Shown here: positions 36,917 through 48,809 of the stretch, piece by piece
Layout: the number at the start of each line of letters is the position of its first letter
Position numbering within the stretch: position 1 is the first letter of the stretch
Assembly: GCA_003665825.1 (NCBI GenBank)
Contig: QPFY01000013.1
Location: 868,001-932,000, forward strand
DNA: 64,000 nucleotides
Origin: Microbotryum silenes-acaulis
Taxonomy: Eukaryota > Basidiomycota > Microbotryomycetes > Microbotryales > Microbotryaceae
Direction: 5' to 3'
The notes under the pieces: model-generated
Database searches by the model: none
Told to the model about the DNA's origin: nothing
What the model saw: the letters and a program-made list of their open reading frames with translations, nothing else
Made by a program: the position numbers and the translations under genes

Positions 36917-38881
36917 TTAATTATATGAGCTTGCCCGTGCTCCCAGATCGTTGACGATTATGGAAGGCGTGGTGTTTTGATGCCGGCGCGGTGAAGCGTT
37001 GGCCGGTCGCCACCGCCATGCCTCACGAGTGGTAGGTGTCGTGTACACATATGTGGCCGCAAGAACCATCGCAGAGCCGAAGACAATTCCAAGATTCACC
37101 TTTAGGACACGCGAGTCAGTTTGCCGCGGCATTCGCATCGCGAGTTTTGGTGCATTTCCCTCACCTGGAAGTTGAACAAAAAGACAGAGGCGACCACGGA
37201 GAGCAAAATTGACATGCTCGTAGAGAAGCATTTGAGGAGATTATCGGCGTGCTTCATTACCAAAGCTGTCCGCATCCGTCGCCACCCATGATCAGCACAT
37301 TCAATTACCCAGAACAAGCCAAACAAAGTCTTTCGCAGAAAGATGTACTCACCGCCGAGCAAGCCTCCGGTAACCTGGAGAAACACAACCATCCAAGTAA
37401 TGGCGTTGAAACCATCGAAGAACGTGCTGGCCGCTGCGATCGGCTGCCAGGCAGAAGCTCTCCACCACCCACCCGCAGCCACAGCGCTGTTCGCATCTCC
37501 GGCACAGTTCGACAGCTCCCACATCAAAACGGGAACACCAGCGACGAGGCCGAAGAACGAGAGCTGGATGTTGCGAACCCAAATGCTGGGCCTGATGAAA
37601 GTCGTCGGTGTGGTGTTGGGGTTTGGCGACGAATGTGGCGTGCTCGGTGTTTTGAGGATCTGCTCGAAGAAACACGATGCAAATCCAGAAGAGATGCAGG
37701 CTGCCATTACGGCGAGCAGGCCGATAAACTGATTCGGTCGCCCCGATTCATGCGCTGGAGCGAGTGGTGCGGCTTGGGTCGAAGCAGCTGTTGAGGCCGA
37801 CACGCTATAGATCTGAACAATGCCGACGCCGAAGGTCAAGACGAAGAGCGATGCCCATTGTTGTTGCGTCAAGACGCGTTTGAGGAGGATCACCGAACAC
37901 ATTGCCGTCGCTGGAATCTGCGTAAAAAATGAAGCGCCTTTCAGCTGTTCCGTCACACAGAACGCCGACGACATCAGAGCTCAAACTCACCTTGAGTTGG
38001 TAGGCGAGTTGAAACAAGGGGACGCTGAGGTTTCCCGAGGCAACGTATTGCAAGTTGCCTTGCACCATGTAGAGCGCGGCGACAAACGCCAGATTCCACC
38101 AGCCTTCGCTCCAGACGGTCTCTTGAAGTGCCCTCCACCATTCCACATCCAGCACATCACTCATGTGCGAGCCCCTTGCACGCAATTCGAATGCCTGCCG
38201 GGTCGGATAGAGGCCGTCGGCGTCGAGAATTTTGGTCGGTGAGGGCTCCGGCGCCGGAGTCGCAGGTATCAGTGCAAGCTTAGGCGCGGTAGCATCTAGC
38301 TGCTGAGCCAGGCGAGGATCGATGCGCAGAGATGTTGGAGACCCTCTCTTTCCAACGCCAGATGAGGATGCTATGGGATACCGTCCAAAAGCTGTTCAGT
38401 TCAAACTGCGTTTGCCGACATCAGAGTGGCAGTGGCCAGGCGTCCCTCGGCCTCAACAGTCGACGGTGAATGCTCCGGCAGCAAGTCACAACGCCGGACT
38501 TGAGGACAACTCACAAGTGGTTTCGGCCATACTCAACCAGTCGTAATGTTTCTGGTCGTCTTCTTTGTCGGATTCGTCGCCACCTGATTGGCCCTTCTCC
38601 TCGCCAAGCCACGCCGGCTCGCTCGCCTCTGCCAGTGCACGTCGCTCGTCCAGCTGCCAATACAGCCTTTGTCGTTCAGATACAGTCGGTCGAAGTTCGC
38701 CGGACCAGGCTACCAGGGCTAATGCGACAATGATCTTGAAAAACTCGGTCAGGGCGATTGCGGAAGAAGCGTGGTATCGGGCGCCCGGCATCGACCGTGA
38801 GACATGGAGCATGATCGATAGCACGCTATAGTGCAGCGTCAACGCGAGGAGGGAAAGAACGCCCGCCCTTTTAGGAAGCAT
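36917..38881 (-). CDS. UDP-galactose (nucleotide-sugar) transporter, SLC35A type
   Basis: Proteins of this family carry UDP-galactose or UDP-GlcNAc into the Golgi in exchange for UMP. Five exons (38881-38515, 38391-37991, 37917-37353, 37265-37165, 37099-36917) encode 538 residues. Family blocks are LLALTLHYSVLSIMLHVSR in helix 1, ALTEFFKIIVAL, VQGNLQYVASGNLSVPLFQL, YQLKIPATAMCSVILLKR, ISSGFASCFFEQILK, and near the end ALVMKHADNLLKCFSTSMSI with VLAATYVY. About 100 extra residues of hydrophilic loop (residues ~85-185) separate helices 2 and 3, longer than in yeast or human homologues. Substrate choice cannot be read from the sequence; the adjacent UDP-galactose epimerase favours UDP-galactose. 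Confidence 0.88.
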
Positions 38882-39685
38882 GGAGGAGTATCAAGAATGA
38901 GAGTAAACGTTCTGGCGGGTCAGCTTGACCAGGCAGGGGTGGGGGGAGCGACGAGCCCCTTTGTCTACACCGCGCCTTCGTCTCCTACTGCGGTCTGGAA
39001 ATAGGACCTACCGACTTAGATGAGTCATCACCGCTTGCAACGGGAGCCTATTACACGGCCCGATTCTATGGCGATGTCGGGGCGATGTCGTCGAACCAGC
39101 AGAGGCTTGGAACGGGGTCGCAAGAGTGAGACATGAAGCTGTGAGGCTGCGCGAGTGCCGGCGCAGGCGTTCGTCCGTCTCAGCGCGTCTCCGCCGATAA
39201 ACTCGACGCGTTTGTCGCGACCGCGTCGACGCGACATTTCAGTAAGCGAGCACGCTTCGCACTCGGAGCCTTGCGGTCAAAGGGTCGCTCTGGTTCGCTG
39301 CCACCGTCACGGTCCGCTTTAAACCCTGATTTGAGAGTGTCGCTGCGTCGTGTTCGTAGTACTTAAGTAACCAGCCACATTGATGGTACGGTGGAGTAGG
39401 GCGTAGGGCCTTATATCGTGCGACGCAGATGGAGCAGCGTATGCCTCGGAATCCCCTCAGCGTTCCAGGTGCAACTCCTAATTCGCTAGTCCCGAGACTA
39501 CGGACGGGCGTCGCCGCGGCCAACTTGATCAACTGAAATAGTCCTCATCGTTGCAACAAGGCCGCAATGGCTCCCGAATACGACTCAAAAGTTGAATCGG
39601 AACCTGGTGACTACTAGCTTGACAGAACGTCCAGGTGGGACCTGCACCCACGCCAATGCAAGAATGAGAACATCGCCTTTCGCCA
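38882..39685. other. Intergenic region between the transporter and TRM61
   Basis: Eight hundred bases with no coding sequence I can support. Minus-strand frames at 39028-39237 and 39239-39532 have random-looking composition. No tRNA could be folded by eye. Confidence 0.4.
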
Positions 39686-41579
39686 TCAAGCTGAACTATG
39701 CACCGACGGAGCGGGGACGATTTCCGGCATCAGCGTAGCAAATGTCAAGTAGCTCGTATGCCCTCGTGTCAGAGCGCTTGGTTTGAAAGCGTATTCCCTA
39801 TTGCCGCGCTGAGCAGGTTCTTTGGAATTGTCGGCGACGTAGATCCGAGGCGGTTTGGAGTAAGCATCGGATGCATGTGCGCCCTCTGCGACGGATTCAC
39901 TGGTGGCTTCGACGCCGTTTTTCGGTACAGAATCAGATACACAATCTGATCGATCGCCCTGCGGCGCCAAATCGATTGATGGGGCAGTATGATCGTGATT
40001 TCGTCCAGCTGGCACGTCTCTGTCGGGCTCGCAGTCGAGTTCGTCTGCCTTCCGCTTCGCGGCTTTCCTCTTGAGAGCATCGGATATTTGCATCGTCCGA
40101 CGATGTTCCTTCTTTATCTCTACGTCATGGATCCGCTTTATCGCTTCGGAGACGTTTGGCACAAGGGATACGGCGGGCTCGTGGGTCCGCGTCAAAGTCT
40201 CATACATGGTAATGTCTGGCATTGGAGCATGCAGACATGATACAAGCGCTTCAGCAGGTTAGATCGAAAAATGCACTCGAAAACTCGTTTGCCGATCGCA
40301 CATACCAGAGAACCCGTGCTCCGAAAGCGCTGTGACAGTTTTGAGTACTTGCTCGATACAAGGGCTAAAGCAGCAGATCCGAGACTGCCGAGTTTTCTGC
40401 GATGGGGGATCAGATCAAATGAGGTTACATTCCAATACATGGATCGACCTTCCGTCTTACTTTGAGGGCCTTCTTGGCGTGTCCTAGAGCTTCCCATGGT
40501 GCTGGCAGGTCCAAAAAGACTGTGTGCCAGACGGGGCCACGACGAGCCAGTAATCGGTAAGTGCTCCAGCCCGTGAAGCGGCTGTGGATCCGATCAGGTC
40601 AAGATCACTTGCCTGCGTCGACTTGATTTTCGAGATCGAATCCATCTTTGTAGACGTTCGAGTGCTTGAGAGCGATGATGGATCCGAGTCCATGATCACG
40701 GAATTCGGCTCTGCAGAGGATTGTCCACCAGACTTGAAGCTCATTAGCTAATCCGAAGGAGCAGCGAAGGACAGAGACAACACAGACGTACAAAGCTTTT
40801 TCGAAGCGTTCCTCGTGATATTCGAACGAGTGGACCCGGCCCTGCTCGCCGACTGTGCGGGCGAGAGAGTGAGAAAAGGATCCACTACCGGTGCCTGAGA
40901 ACGAGCAGCAGCAGCAGGTCAGCGCCAACTTGCACGCACAGCCAAGGAAAGGGGTGGGCGAAACAGTGATAATCTGCACCGCATGCACTTGCCTGCTTCG
41001 ATTACTGTGCTACCAGCCTTGATATCGAGGAAAGAGGTGATGAAGGCGATGTCGGGAAGATACAAGATCTGGGTCCGATGGGGAAGAGCCAGAGTCCTGC
41101 GAGACGGCACTGCTCGTTAGAGACTTGAAATTGGGAGATGCGCGGCCGTAGCCCTCCTCCAAAAGTCGCCGGAGGGACTGGACGCCCTTCACTTACCAGA
41201 GTTCAGGCGTTGGGCGGAGAAGATGAACGAATCCGCGACCGTTGGCGGAGGCAAACTGGACGGCGAAGGCGGGAAGGGGGCTGTGAGTTAGTTCGAGGAA
41301 GGGCGAGCGGTCGGACGAGCGGTCGGACGAGCGGTCGGACGAGCCAGATAATTTGTCTACGTGCAGATCAACGGAGGCGATATAGCACAGCCCGATCCGA
41401 ACGAGAAGTAGAGCATCTTCGGCATCGCTCACTTTGGATCCGAACGGGATGTCCACCATGTCGTCGTGCTTGAAATGGCCATACCGACTGTGAAGCTGCG
41501 CTCCTGCCTTAACGGTAATCGAGTTCACTTCATGCCTTGAGCTGTAGACAATGACTTGGTCTCCCAGGGCTATGGACAT
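39686..41579 (-). CDS. TRM61: tRNA (adenine-58-N1) methyltransferase catalytic subunit
   Basis: Trm61 (Gcd14) with Trm6 makes m1A58 in tRNAs, including initiator tRNA. Eight exons (41579-41433, 41255-41197, 41096-40993, 40894-40792, 40710-40613, 40519-40461, 40384-40306, 40215-39686) encode 392 residues. Signposts are YGHFKHDDMVDIPFGSKV, LLRPTPELWTLALPHRTQIL, the SAM site VIEAGTGSGSFSHSLAR, VHSFEYHEERFEKA, the catalytic VDAVFLDLPAPWEA, and RICCFSPCIEQV. Two introns have GC donors (GCAAGT): 40895-40992 and 40520-40612. Intron 1 (41256-41432) is stop-free, in frame, and contains a 12-bp repeat. The C-terminal ~120 residues are a hydrophilic, poorly conserved tail. Confidence 0.93.
41304..41339 (+). 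repeat. 12-bp tandem repeat inside TRM61 intron 1
   Basis: The unit CGAGCGGTCGGA occurs three times. On the minus strand it would read as repeated Ser-Ser-Asp-Arg in the frame of the flanking exons, but TRM61 homologues have no such insert, so it is treated as intronic. Confidence 0.85.
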
Positions 41580-42115
41580 AGAGAATGAGGCCTACACAGG
41601 CGTTGAATGTTGGGGGCTGGGTGGGGGGTGGGGGGTGAGGGGTGAGGGGCAGATGCTTGCGGGCTTGGGGAGTCGCCAAGCGGACCGGCAAAGACCGGCG
41701 AGCCCCAGCAGGCCCCAGCACAAATGTAGGATCTTGCTAGCTGAACAGCAAGAACTTCTGGGAAAATGTCGCGAAATTTGTGACTTCCTTTTTGAGCCTC
41801 TGTAGTAGTTGTCAGCGATGGTCAAGGTAAGCCATTTCTTTGTACTAGTGTACCTTGGGATTCGCACAGGCGCTGCAGCTGTGGCAGAGACTCCTCGCGC
41901 ACGTGACGCGAGCCCGAACCAATGATGAACATCGAAGGCATCGAGACAGATCGAAGCCGATCCCGATCGGCTCGCCGGCCGTGAGGTAGCGCGAGTCAGC
42001 TTGTTCGCGAGTTTCTTCCAACAGCTCCTCCATCCTAACTTGCCACGCCCACAGCCGTCGACCCAGGACAGGTCCACTTCCAGCGAGCAGCCTTTCGATC
42101 CAGACTTTGTGAAAC
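41580..42115. promoter_or_regulatory. Bidirectional region between TRM61 and EGT1
   Basis: These 536 bases lie between divergent starts. They contain a G-rich stretch (GGGTGGGGGGTGGGG around 41620-41650). No TATA box or further gene is evident. Confidence 0.5.
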
Positions 42116-45100
42116 ATGGCGTCTGCACTGCCGCCGCCTGCTGCTGCCCGCATCCTGCCTCTCAAGAGTGCACAGCAGCCGAGTCATCTGCGTGAACAAC
42201 TGATTGATGGTCTGACTGCTTCGAGGAAGCAAGGTCAGGACGACCGGGTCTGGACACGCAGCATCCCGACGCAGTACCTCTACAGCGATGCAGGACTTGG
42301 CATATACTCTGAGATCATTGCCCGGTGCAAGGTGAGTCTCTGCTGGCGCATCAGCTCGCTTTAGCGCCCCGAGGCTGGTTGCTCGATGACGGAGTCCGCC
42401 GCTGAGTAAGCTGACTCCTCTGAGATGCCACCCCGTCAGAGTTACTATCCATTCGCTTGCGAGCTCGAAATCTTACAAAACTACGGAGACGAAATAGTGA
42501 GTCCTCAGTGGAATAATGCTAGACCCGTCACTCCGACCGCTCGCTGTTTGAGCTCTTCTCGACTGGCCCACCGCGGCCGAACATGCGGCCCCACCTAGCC
42601 CCCCCTAGCTCCCCACACGCACATGCACGCTCCGATCGGGCTCCCGTCTGGACCAGGCTGACAGATCATTTGTATTGGAGGCGGCGCGCATGCTCGGACT
42701 GCCTAGCGATTTCGCCTTGGCGAAAAATCAATCCAAGAAGAGTTCCGAGCTCAACACTCACAATCACGACATGGACCATGCCGAGGCTGAGCAGGCGCCG
42801 CCCTTGCAGACGAACGGCGAGCCTAAAGGCTCTCCTATCCGAGAGAAGTGGGGCGATTTTGGCGTCGGGAAGCACAATCATGGGGTGAACGGCCGTATCG
42901 TCGAGGTCAACGGAACGCCTAGTGCCGAAGCCGTGATCATTGAACTAGGATCCGGGTGAGTTGCACCGCCGTGTAGCTTGTTGCGCGTGTGTTCGGCGAC
43001 TCATGCCGGTGCATCCTTTGGCGCCTATGCAGCTCGCTCGACAAGACGCGCCACCTGCTGTCGGCATTCTCAAAAGTTCTGAAAGCCGGGAAACTGTCGA
43101 GATTTCGCTCCATCGATTACGAAGCATTGGACTTGGAGAAAAGCTCTCTTGAGCTCTCTCTTAATAGCCTTGCCGAGCAGGAACCCGCCGCGGTCAAGAC
43201 CGAAGTCGACGAGACTCCTCGAGTTAAGATTGGCGGACTGCACGGCCTCTACGACGATGGGCTAGATCATCTCGCAAGATACTCATCGAGCCAGGATCAT
43301 GCTCGCACAAGCAGCATCATGTGGCTTGGGTATGTGATCCGCCTCTCGCTCAGTGCCGGCAAACAAAGCTGATCCGCGAATAAATGTCCGTTTTTTCCCC
43401 CAGGTCATCGATCGGAAACTTCTCCAGACGCGAGGCCTGCTTGTTCTTGACGAATGTCAAGTTGCGTCCCGGAGAAACTATGCTCATCGGTATCGACGGT
43501 TGCGACGACGCGGCGACGATTGAAAGTGCGTACAACGACCCAGAAGGTGTCACTCGCCGCTTCATCTTGGAGGGTGTAGATCAGGCAGGCCGGGCTCTCG
43601 CTGCCAATACCGCAAAAGGCGACTATCCCAACGGGTCGCCCCTTTGTAGCACTAACTTCGAGTACGAGAACTGGTACAACCAGAAAGAAGGGCGCCACGA
43701 GGTGAGTGCTGCGCTGAACCCATGGGTGGAAGATGGCCTTGATCCTTTTGACCGACTTCCTTTTGTTGAAGGCTTACATCCGATGCAAGGTGGACCAGCT
43801 TCGTGTGCCGATACCCGGCCGTGAAGACGTGGTCTTTGAGAAGGACGAGTGAGTGCGCGCTGTGGAAGCCGACGCAGTCCCTAGCTCGTGCTAACTTCTT
43901 CTTGCTCAGACTGATGCAAATTGAGGTTTCTTACAAGGTGCGCCGGGCCGTTATAGCAGCTATTGGTGCTTCAGGATTGTGCTGAACACTAGAAAACCTG
44001 TTCACTCTACAGTACAACCGAAACGAAGCGCTGGCTCTTTTCCATGCAGCTGGAATGCGCCTTGTCCAGCGATGGTCTGATTCCACCCAAAAGCACTCAC
44101 TCTACCTCGTTGAGCGCCCTACTATCGCATTCTCCCTTTCGAACCACCCGTCTCTCCAGCAGTTTGGCATGACGCCATCTCCGAATGCGTACGGGCTCCC
44201 ATCAGTGGATGAGTGGAAAACGCAATGGGCGTCGTGGGACATGCTCGTGGTGAGAGCAAATATCTCCATCGCTCAAGCACCGGACTCTCACTTATTTGCT
44301 CTCTCCCACTTAGCGTGACATCATGCCCCAGGACTTGTTCATGACGAAACCGATTCCTCTCCGACACATTCCGCTCTTCTACCTCGGGCATCTCCCCTGC
44401 TTCACCGCGATCCATCTATCTCGCTACTTCAAGGAGCCACTTGTAGAGCCTGCTGCATTTGTGAGTCGCGAATCCCTGCCCCTTGCGACTTGGTGCCACG
44501 ATCTTACCTACCTCATTCCTCCCCACGTTGCAGGCCGACATGTTCGAGCGAGGCATTGATCCCGATGTGGAGACCAAGGAGATCACACATTGGCATAGTG
44601 CAGCACCGCAGAACGATCAATGGCCTTCATTGGATGCCATCACCGAGTACCAGGATCGGATCCGTGCTCGCGTCCTTAGGATCTACGAGGAAGAGTTTAA
44701 AGACGGTCGTATGACCCGTCGATTGGCTCGCATTCTCATGATGGTGTTCGAACATGAGGCGATGCATTTCGAGACTCTCGTTTACATGTGAGCAATGCCT
44801 GTGTCTGACGTGCACCACCGTGCGGTGCCGCTGTCGCCCTTTGCTGAGTGACTGCAATTCGCAATTTCGCGACAGTGCTCTCCAAGCTGCGCAGCAACTT
44901 CGGGCGCCGATTGGTGCACAGGTCCCCGACTTTGTCAGCTTGGGCCGAGCATGGGCTCGGGAAGCAGCGGCAGATGACGCCGAATCCTTGACCAAGCCCC
45001 TTGAGTTTGGATCCTGTACTGTACTGATAGGACTTGACGACAGCGAAGACGAGGACGAAACTCACGAATTCGAGTCCTCGCATGCTTTTGGGTGGAATGT

Positions 45101-45968
45101 TGAGGCTCCCAAGCGCGAAGTGCAAGTCGCGGCGTTCAAACTCTCTGCGCTACCTGTGCGTAATAAGGAGTACCTCGTGTTCCTGTCGACAGTGGAGAGC
45201 ACCGACGCGCTCTTCCCTTCGTCGTGGCGGTCCTTGACTGGCTCAGCGACGTCCTCGGTGGATGATATTGTGGTCAAGACTCTGTATGGAGAGGTCGCCA
45301 TGACCCACGCTCTGGAATGGCCCGTCACTGGCTCCGCTGTGCAGCTTGCAGCCTATGCACAGGTCAGGCGTTTTTCGGCTCCATATCTGTATGGGATGGT
45401 ATGACTAAGTCTTCCTTGACATGGAGTACAGGCAAATGGTGCTCGACTCCCAACGCGCGAGGAGCTGGCTGTTTTCCACGCCGCAAACCCGGTCGACGCC
45501 CCAACAAGCAATATCGGACTGGTGAATCTGCACCCTCTGCCCCCATCACCTTCACGCCCGGGAAGACGCCTCCCTGGCGCAAGTGATGGTGGGGTGTGGT
45601 TGTGGACATCGACCAAATTGGATGCGCATGAAGGTTTCGTTGCCGGGAAACTCTGTAAGTGGTAGTGAAGCGTAACGGTATTCGAATGAACCCGTTCGGC
45701 TCATGCTCCTTGAATGTACTTGTGGCTTTAAAGATCCGGGCTACTCGACCGACTTTTTTGATGGGCAGCACCTAATCATCACCGGGGCTTCATATGTTAC
45801 GCCTGCTCGCCTTGCGCGGCCGTCGTTCACCAACTTTTACCAAGCGAAGTGAGCCCCCTCATCCGCCGTACTATTGGTGGTACAAGTCCTAGAGCACTGA
45901 TTTCACACTGGAATCGGTGCAGGTATCCCTACGTAGTGTGTGGTGCACGCATCGCATTTGAGGTTTGA
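42116..45968 (+). CDS. EGT1: Ergothioneine biosynthesis protein Egt1 (EgtD-EgtB fusion)
   Basis: Egt1 trimethylates histidine to hercynine and then adds cysteine sulfoxide to it in an iron-dependent step. Fourteen exons (42116-42331, 42440-42496, 42681-42955, 43033-43329, 43404-43701, 43772-43848, 43910-43937, 44013-44249, 44314-44460, 44534-44787, 44876-45362, 45432-45654, 45734-45848, 45923-45968) encode 918 residues. Residues 1-~455 are the EgtD-type methyltransferase (SAM loop IIELGSGSLDKTR, then GNFSRREACLFL and LIGIDGCDD). Residues ~500-630 are the DinB-like part with the iron motif HEAMHFE. The C-terminal ~280 residues are the FGE-sulfatase-type domain (LPTREELAVFHAA, GGVWLWTSTKLDAHEGF, FTNFYQAKYPYVVCGARIA). 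All three modules look intact. Exon 3 uses a TTGGAG acceptor. Confidence 0.93.
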
Positions 45969-46107
45969 TCAATTCGTTGTCCTCCACATTGAGGCTTGAT
46001 GCGCGGACCGTGGTCAAGCCTACAGCCTTTTTCTTTTGTAGCAGCACATAGCTCAGCACAGAGTGTTCATTTCAAACCTTGTTCCAAGCAATAAAAGTCA
46101 TAAGACG

Positions 46108-47770
46108 TTAAAATGGGAAAAGCTCATAAAATCGGACCCGATTGACGACCATCAAGGCTGCGGTCTTGTGAGGGAACGCGACACTACCGTGTCGCTCAAA
46201 GCCGACTGATTGCAGGTACTGCGATTCCAAAATGGTTTTAAGGGTGTACATCAGAAGCGGGTCACGATGGTATGTGCAATATGCCGAACCAAGCCTACCT
46301 TGAGTATCTTGACGTTCTTCTCGTTCGGCTCGCAGACGACACGCTGAGTCCGTGGCTCGTCAAGGAAGCAATAGTGAACCAAGGACGGCATCCATGCGCG
46401 AATTCGATGCGGACCTCGATGTGCATTCGAGCCCACGAGCATGTGCAAGCCTGGCGAGCAAGAAGGTGGGCGGCGGTCAGGACTGTGCAAGGTGTGCTCC
46501 GAAAGATCGAAAGCATGCTGACCACGATCGTAGTCTTGTACTCCTTCCATCAGTGGGCCCAGCCGATCCTCCTTAACCCAGTATATCTCCGAGTATGTTG
46601 CCGGCTCCTTTGATGTATTGACGTGTCCTTCTGGGGTGGTTTCAGGGAGATAGCTTCCAATCACTGGCAGCACGTGTGCGTCCGAGGTCCGATCGGCAAG
46701 AAACTTTTTGTGCTGCTCAAAGTTCCCCTTTTCTTGCCAAAATACATCCACTCGCTCATCGTTGAGCCACGCTTCCAAATTGACTCAATCTAGTCAGCAT
46801 CGGGGCGGGTTTCCGATAATAGCACAAAGTTTACATACCATGCAGGGTGTCCAAATCGGAAGGTCCGGCCACATGGAGCGAGAAAAACTGTTCCAGATGT
46901 GGAATATGTCGGGAGTATATCGTTGAGGCAGGCACGGGCTTTGTAGGCCGCAGAGGATGAACGGTCCCTGCTGTCTCGGCGACGACATAGGGGAACAATG
47001 GGGCCTCTTGATTGGATGTGCAGGCATATTTGAACAGTTGGAAGACCGCTCCACGCGAAATGAGGGTCCCGTTCCCCGAGCCTTTCCGGACGCCGCCTTG
47101 ACAAGTACGAGACTCTGCTTCAGCATCAGAACCTATCGAATGTGAACCCGCTCGCACGTTGCCTGCCGCCTTACCTAGTTGATCGAATGCCGCCCGGAGG
47201 GTCAGATTCGGAGGCTCCGGAATTACTTCGAGGTCTTCGGGGATGGGGCAGCGACAGGCAAAGTGGGGCCAAAAAACCAGAACCAGTGCCTTGAGGAGGT
47301 TGAATTCGTGAGATTGTTGGACTGAGTTGCCGGGTGCGGGAAGCATGACGACCGACATTATGCCCGACGAAGCCTCGATCTGACCAATGACCAGGGTGAA
47401 ATTCCGAGTCGTCAGCTTGAACAAGAGAACCCCATGCCCACGCAGTTGGCACTTCGTGCTTACCTGAGCTTGTAGCTTTGGGATTTGATCATGCAAAAGG
47501 ATCGAGGTGGAGATCGTGGACTCGACCTTTTTAATCTCTAGGCGATAACTGGCTGTGGAGCTCAAGCCGTTAACCAAGCTGAAGCAACGTTAGGGCTCAA
47601 CAGTCGGACAAGGAGTCATGAGAAGGGCAACAGGCGGAGTATCTCAGCCCAGCAGGAAAGGCCCCGGATTCTACTGCCTATGGTACAAACATCGCTGGTT
47701 CGAACTCACGTTCAAGTTCAAGCGAGCAGCGATACACGCTCGCCCCGCTTAGGTCCGTTCTGGTCGACAT
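46108..47770 (-). CDS. Hydroxyornithine-type siderophore acyltransferase (AlcB/IucB fold)
   Basis: Enzymes of this GNAT group acylate N5-hydroxyornithine (SidF/SidL, Fer5) or hydroxylysine during hydroxamate siderophore synthesis. Seven exons (47770-47710, 47552-47464, 47415-47175, 47114-46839, 46771-46523, 46450-46299, 46218-46108) encode 392 residues. The acyltransferase domain begins near residue 215 with FSLHVAGPSDLDTLHAWLND, followed by VDVFWQE, VLPVIGSYLPE, YSEIYWVKEDRLGPL, DYDRG, HRIRAWMPSLVHYCFLDEPR, and ends GFERHGSVAFPHKTAALMVV. Which acyl group it moves is not decidable. Rhodotorulic acid (acetyl) would fit a red yeast, as an inference. The hydroxylase and peptide synthetase are not in this window. 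There is no C-terminal peroxisomal signal. The first exon is short and less certain. Confidence 0.85.
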
Positions 47771-48809
47771 TGTGTGCCCCCCAAAGGAAAACCGTCTCTG
47801 TTTTGCACCCAAAAGTCTACCTGTAGATCAGCATACGAAGTTATCGTAAGCGCGTGAGGGCGCACCTGCCGCTGGTGATGCCGATGATGTCACAGAGTCA
47901 ATTTAGCGACGACTGAACGAAAGCGGGCTTTAGAGATTGAGACGACAGTGAAGGGAGTGGACCTGATTCAGGCATGCAGCAAAGAAGACGAGCTAGACCA
48001 CATGCGTACCTGCAAACTTGCTTGGGTCGAGGCTCGAAACGGAATCGGCCGTGGAGGACGGTCGGGCGGTCGACAATTGCGAAGAGATGCCGAGGGTGGC
48101 GCGAACGGAGCAGTGCACATTATGGACTCGGCGGAAGCGCAGGGTAATCATTTCGCAAGGTCGATTCATGGCTTCCTTTGAGCATAGTCATCAATTACAA
48201 AGCATATATAATTGTAGTCCAGTGGAAAACATGATTCCGAGTATAGCAGCGAAAGATTGCTTTGAAAACTCGTGCCGACAACAGCCCGGCGTGTCACGGT
48301 GCGACCGGAGGATTGCCACGGTGGTTGCAGGTAATTTCAGCATTAGCCGGAGCCTTCGACTCTCGAGCGGAGTCTAGGGGACTAAAGTGAAGATTCTGTT
48401 CTTGTCTAAAGTTACGTAGTAGGTCCGTAATTCGAGCGAAGCCTAGCGAGGCTTACTAAGGCGAGTTCTAACTTCTGGGCCTCTGCCAGCTGGAGACCGG
48501 CGATGTTACTGACGTGCGCTTGATTTCGGGTCACACCTGTCTTGCGTTGCCCCAGTGCCCCCCCCCCCCCCCCCCAGCTCAAACGTGCTAGTCAAGAGAC
48601 TGACGACACCGCCTCCCTGGTCGACTCGGAACGCAAAAGCACGTGGTTTTTGGTGTTCTACCCGGCGCGACTCATCGCTCCGTCTTCACCTGCTGCTGTC
48701 CATTAGTCGTCGCCGCCGTGGACGCCCTCGCTTCGGTCTCTAAAACCCGCGCGCCGTTGCATAGGCGTCATCAGATTCAACGGCAATTGCAACAGTCTGA
48801 TGCCTCTCT
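47771..48809. other. Intergenic region upstream of the acyltransferase and the SIM-motif gene
   Basis: About 1 kb between two divergent genes, so it holds both promoters. It has a C18 run (48558-48575). I do not see a clear cluster of GATA-type iron-regulator sites, only an isolated TTATC at 47841. No gene is seen. Confidence 0.45.
48558..48575 (+). repeat. C18 homopolymer
   Basis: Eighteen consecutive C, about 235 bases upstream of the start codon of the SIM-motif gene. Confidence 0.9.

Noticed and set aside
41304..41339. Short direct repeats considered as a CRISPR-like array
   Set aside because: Three contiguous 12-bp units without spacers, inside a eukaryotic intron.
47690..47715. tRNA-like TGGTTCGAACTC string
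   Set aside because: It lies at an exon-intron junction of the acyltransferase gene and no acceptor, D or anticodon stem can be formed around it.
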